Shown here: positions 13,271-14,108 of the stretch, one piece after another
Layout of the letters: every line of letters starts with the position of its first letter
How positions within the stretch are numbered: position 1 is the first letter of the stretch
Assembly (NCBI GenBank): GCA_964541075.1
Contig: CAZIPZ010000100.1
Span: 1 to 14,108 of the forward strand
Direction of reading: 5' to 3'
DNA: 14,108 nt
DNA from: CAZIPZ01 sp964541075
Lineage (GTDB): Bacteria; Acidobacteriota; Terriglobia; 20CM-2-55-15
Program-made: the position numbers and the translations under genes
Notes under the pieces: model-generated
Seen by the model: only the letters and a program-made list of their open reading frames with translations
Told to the model about the DNA's origin: nothing
The model's database searches: none

Positions 13271-14044
13271 ATGGAACCGAAGACCGGATCCGTCTGCTGG
13301 CTCGAACTCGGTACTACTGATCGAAACGGAGCAAAGAATTTTTATTCCAACCTGTTCGGATGGGAGGCGCAGGACATGACCATGGGGCCAGAGATGGTCT
13401 ACACCATTCTTCGGTCCGGCCGCAACGATGTGGGTGGTGCATATCAGCTCATGAAAGAACAGCTCGATGCACACGTACCACCACACTGGATGCCCTACAT
13501 AAAGGTGGAGAACGCGGATGCGTCCATGCCCAAAGCAATCCAAGCGGGAGGACGGCAGATTGTCGCGCCGGGCGACATTCCGAATGTCGGACGATTTGCA
13601 GTTGTTCAAGATCCCACCGGGGCGATAATCAGCATCTTCCAACCTGGACAGCACCGTGGGCTACAGAACTTCAGAGATGTCGGAGCGCTCTGCTGGATGG
13701 ACCTCAACAGCTCCGATCCCGAAAGGGCTGCAAAGTTCTATTCCGACTGGCTTGGCTGGACATATGAAACTGGGAAGGATGGCTACCGTCATATCATGAA
13801 CGGATCGAAGGAAGACATGCTCGGCGGAATTCCGTCCCAAATGCACGCGCCGCCAGGCACTCCCTCCCATTGGATGTGTTATTTCCACGTGGCCGACGGG
13901 AAGGCGACCGCGGCCAAAGCCGCCCAACTCGGCGCAAGCACCATTATGCCCCCAACCCTCATGCCGGATGTTGGGACCATCGCCGTGCTCATGGATCCGC
14001 AAGGCGCAGTCTTCGCCCTTTACCAGCGCCTGAATCAGGATTAA
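13271..14044 (+). CDS. Two-domain VOC (glyoxalase/dioxygenase superfamily) protein
   Basis: The 257-residue protein consists of two tandem VOC domains (about 5-126 and 136-254) that still resemble each other. Both have a CW-x-(E/D)-L start (9-13 and 141-145), an FYS-x3-GW helix end (24-31 and 157-163), an HWM-x-Y strand (72-76 and 200-204) and a closing DP-x-GA strand (114-118 and 242-246). This internal duplication is typical of the CFP30B-like/"glyoxalase-like" group annotated as hydrolases or hydroxylases without a proven reaction. VOC proteins bind a metal and act on small molecules or bind drugs; the metal ligands cannot be assigned safely here and the substrate is unknown. The ATG has AGGAGG at 13261-13266, four bases upstream. 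The gene seems monocistronic, with a candidate extended -10 promoter before it and a hairpin directly after the stop. Confidence 0.92.
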   Translation: MEPKTGSVCWLELGTTDRNGAKNFYSNLFGWEAQDMTMGPEMVYTILRSGRNDVGGAYQLMKEQLDAHVPPHWMPYIKVENADASMPKAIQAGGRQIVAPGDIPNVGRFAVVQDPTGAIISIFQPGQHRGLQNFRDVGALCWMDLNSSDPERAAKFYSDWLGWTYETGKDGYRHIMNGSKEDMLGGIPSQMHAPPGTPSHWMCYFHVADGKATAAKAAQLGASTIMPPTLMPDVGTIAVLMDPQGAVFALYQRLNQD

Positions 14045-14051
14045 TCATTCC

Positions 14052-14096
14052 GACCGGCCGCAATCCAGAAGACTTCTGGCGTCGGCCGTCATTTAT
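14052..14096 (+). terminator. Probable intrinsic terminator after the VOC gene
   Basis: Eight bases after the stop a two-part stem can form: outer CGGCCG (14055-14060) with CGGCCG (14083-14088), extended by two pairs past a one-base bulge, and inner CCAGAA (14065-14070) with TTCTGG (14074-14079) around a GAC loop. It is followed by the T-rich ATTTAT. The T-tract is short, so efficiency is unclear. Confidence 0.55.
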
Positions 14097-14108
14097 CTGG
14101 ATTTGACG

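Overview
The window carries ordinary-looking chromosomal DNA of a Gram-negative bacterium: it encodes a TonB-dependent outer-membrane receptor, a periplasmic YfiR-type protein, several inner-membrane proteins and a protein with a PEP-CTERM-like tail. Base composition is moderate, slightly above 50% G+C by eye. The mixture (TMTC-like TPR membrane protein, PEP-CTERM-like protein, YfiR/kinase/TonB operon, phytochrome-type kinase with an Rcp1-like regulator) would suit an Acidobacteriota or similar environmental lineage, but no rRNA or marker gene is present, so this is a guess. I see no tRNA, rRNA, CRISPR array, transposase or phage gene.

Left part (1-5042). Two leftward genes, a SAM methyltransferase followed by a family 2 glycosyltransferase that runs off the left edge, look like the end of a surface-polysaccharide cluster. 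Diverging from them is a 709-residue membrane protein with a GT-C-like N-terminal half and about eight TPR units. Next come a secreted protein with a PEP-CTERM-like tail and, convergent to it, a UPF0314/DUF2585 membrane protein. The 310 bases at 5043-5352 hold no convincing gene.

Centre (5353-11932). This is a signalling island built around an AT-rich divergent control region (about 9378-9497). Leftward runs a tightly packed operon: YfiR-like periplasmic protein, CHASE8-like/HAMP histidine kinase, TonB-dependent receptor. Rightward runs a single-domain response regulator followed by a REC-PAS-HisKA-HATPase-REC hybrid kinase. The arrangement recalls the YfiBNR system, in which periplasmic YfiR restrains the diguanylate cyclase YfiN through its periplasmic domain. 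Here the membrane partner is a histidine kinase and the outer-membrane partner is a TonB receptor. The kinase core is of the phytochrome-like class that commonly works with Rcp1-like regulators, and such a regulator lies just across the control region.

Right part (11933-14108). A roughly 116-base palindromic element overlaps the last codons of the hybrid kinase. It is followed by a beta-carbonic anhydrase (can-like), a 63-residue protein with an H-x3-C-x2-C zinc-finger-like motif, and a two-domain VOC/glyoxalase-fold protein that ends in a probable intrinsic terminator at the right edge.

The most noteworthy items are the YfiR/CHASE8-kinase/TonB operon with its divergent regulators, the palindromic element at 11914-12029, the homopolymer-linked frame ambiguity at the start of the YfiR gene, and the small Cys/His protein.
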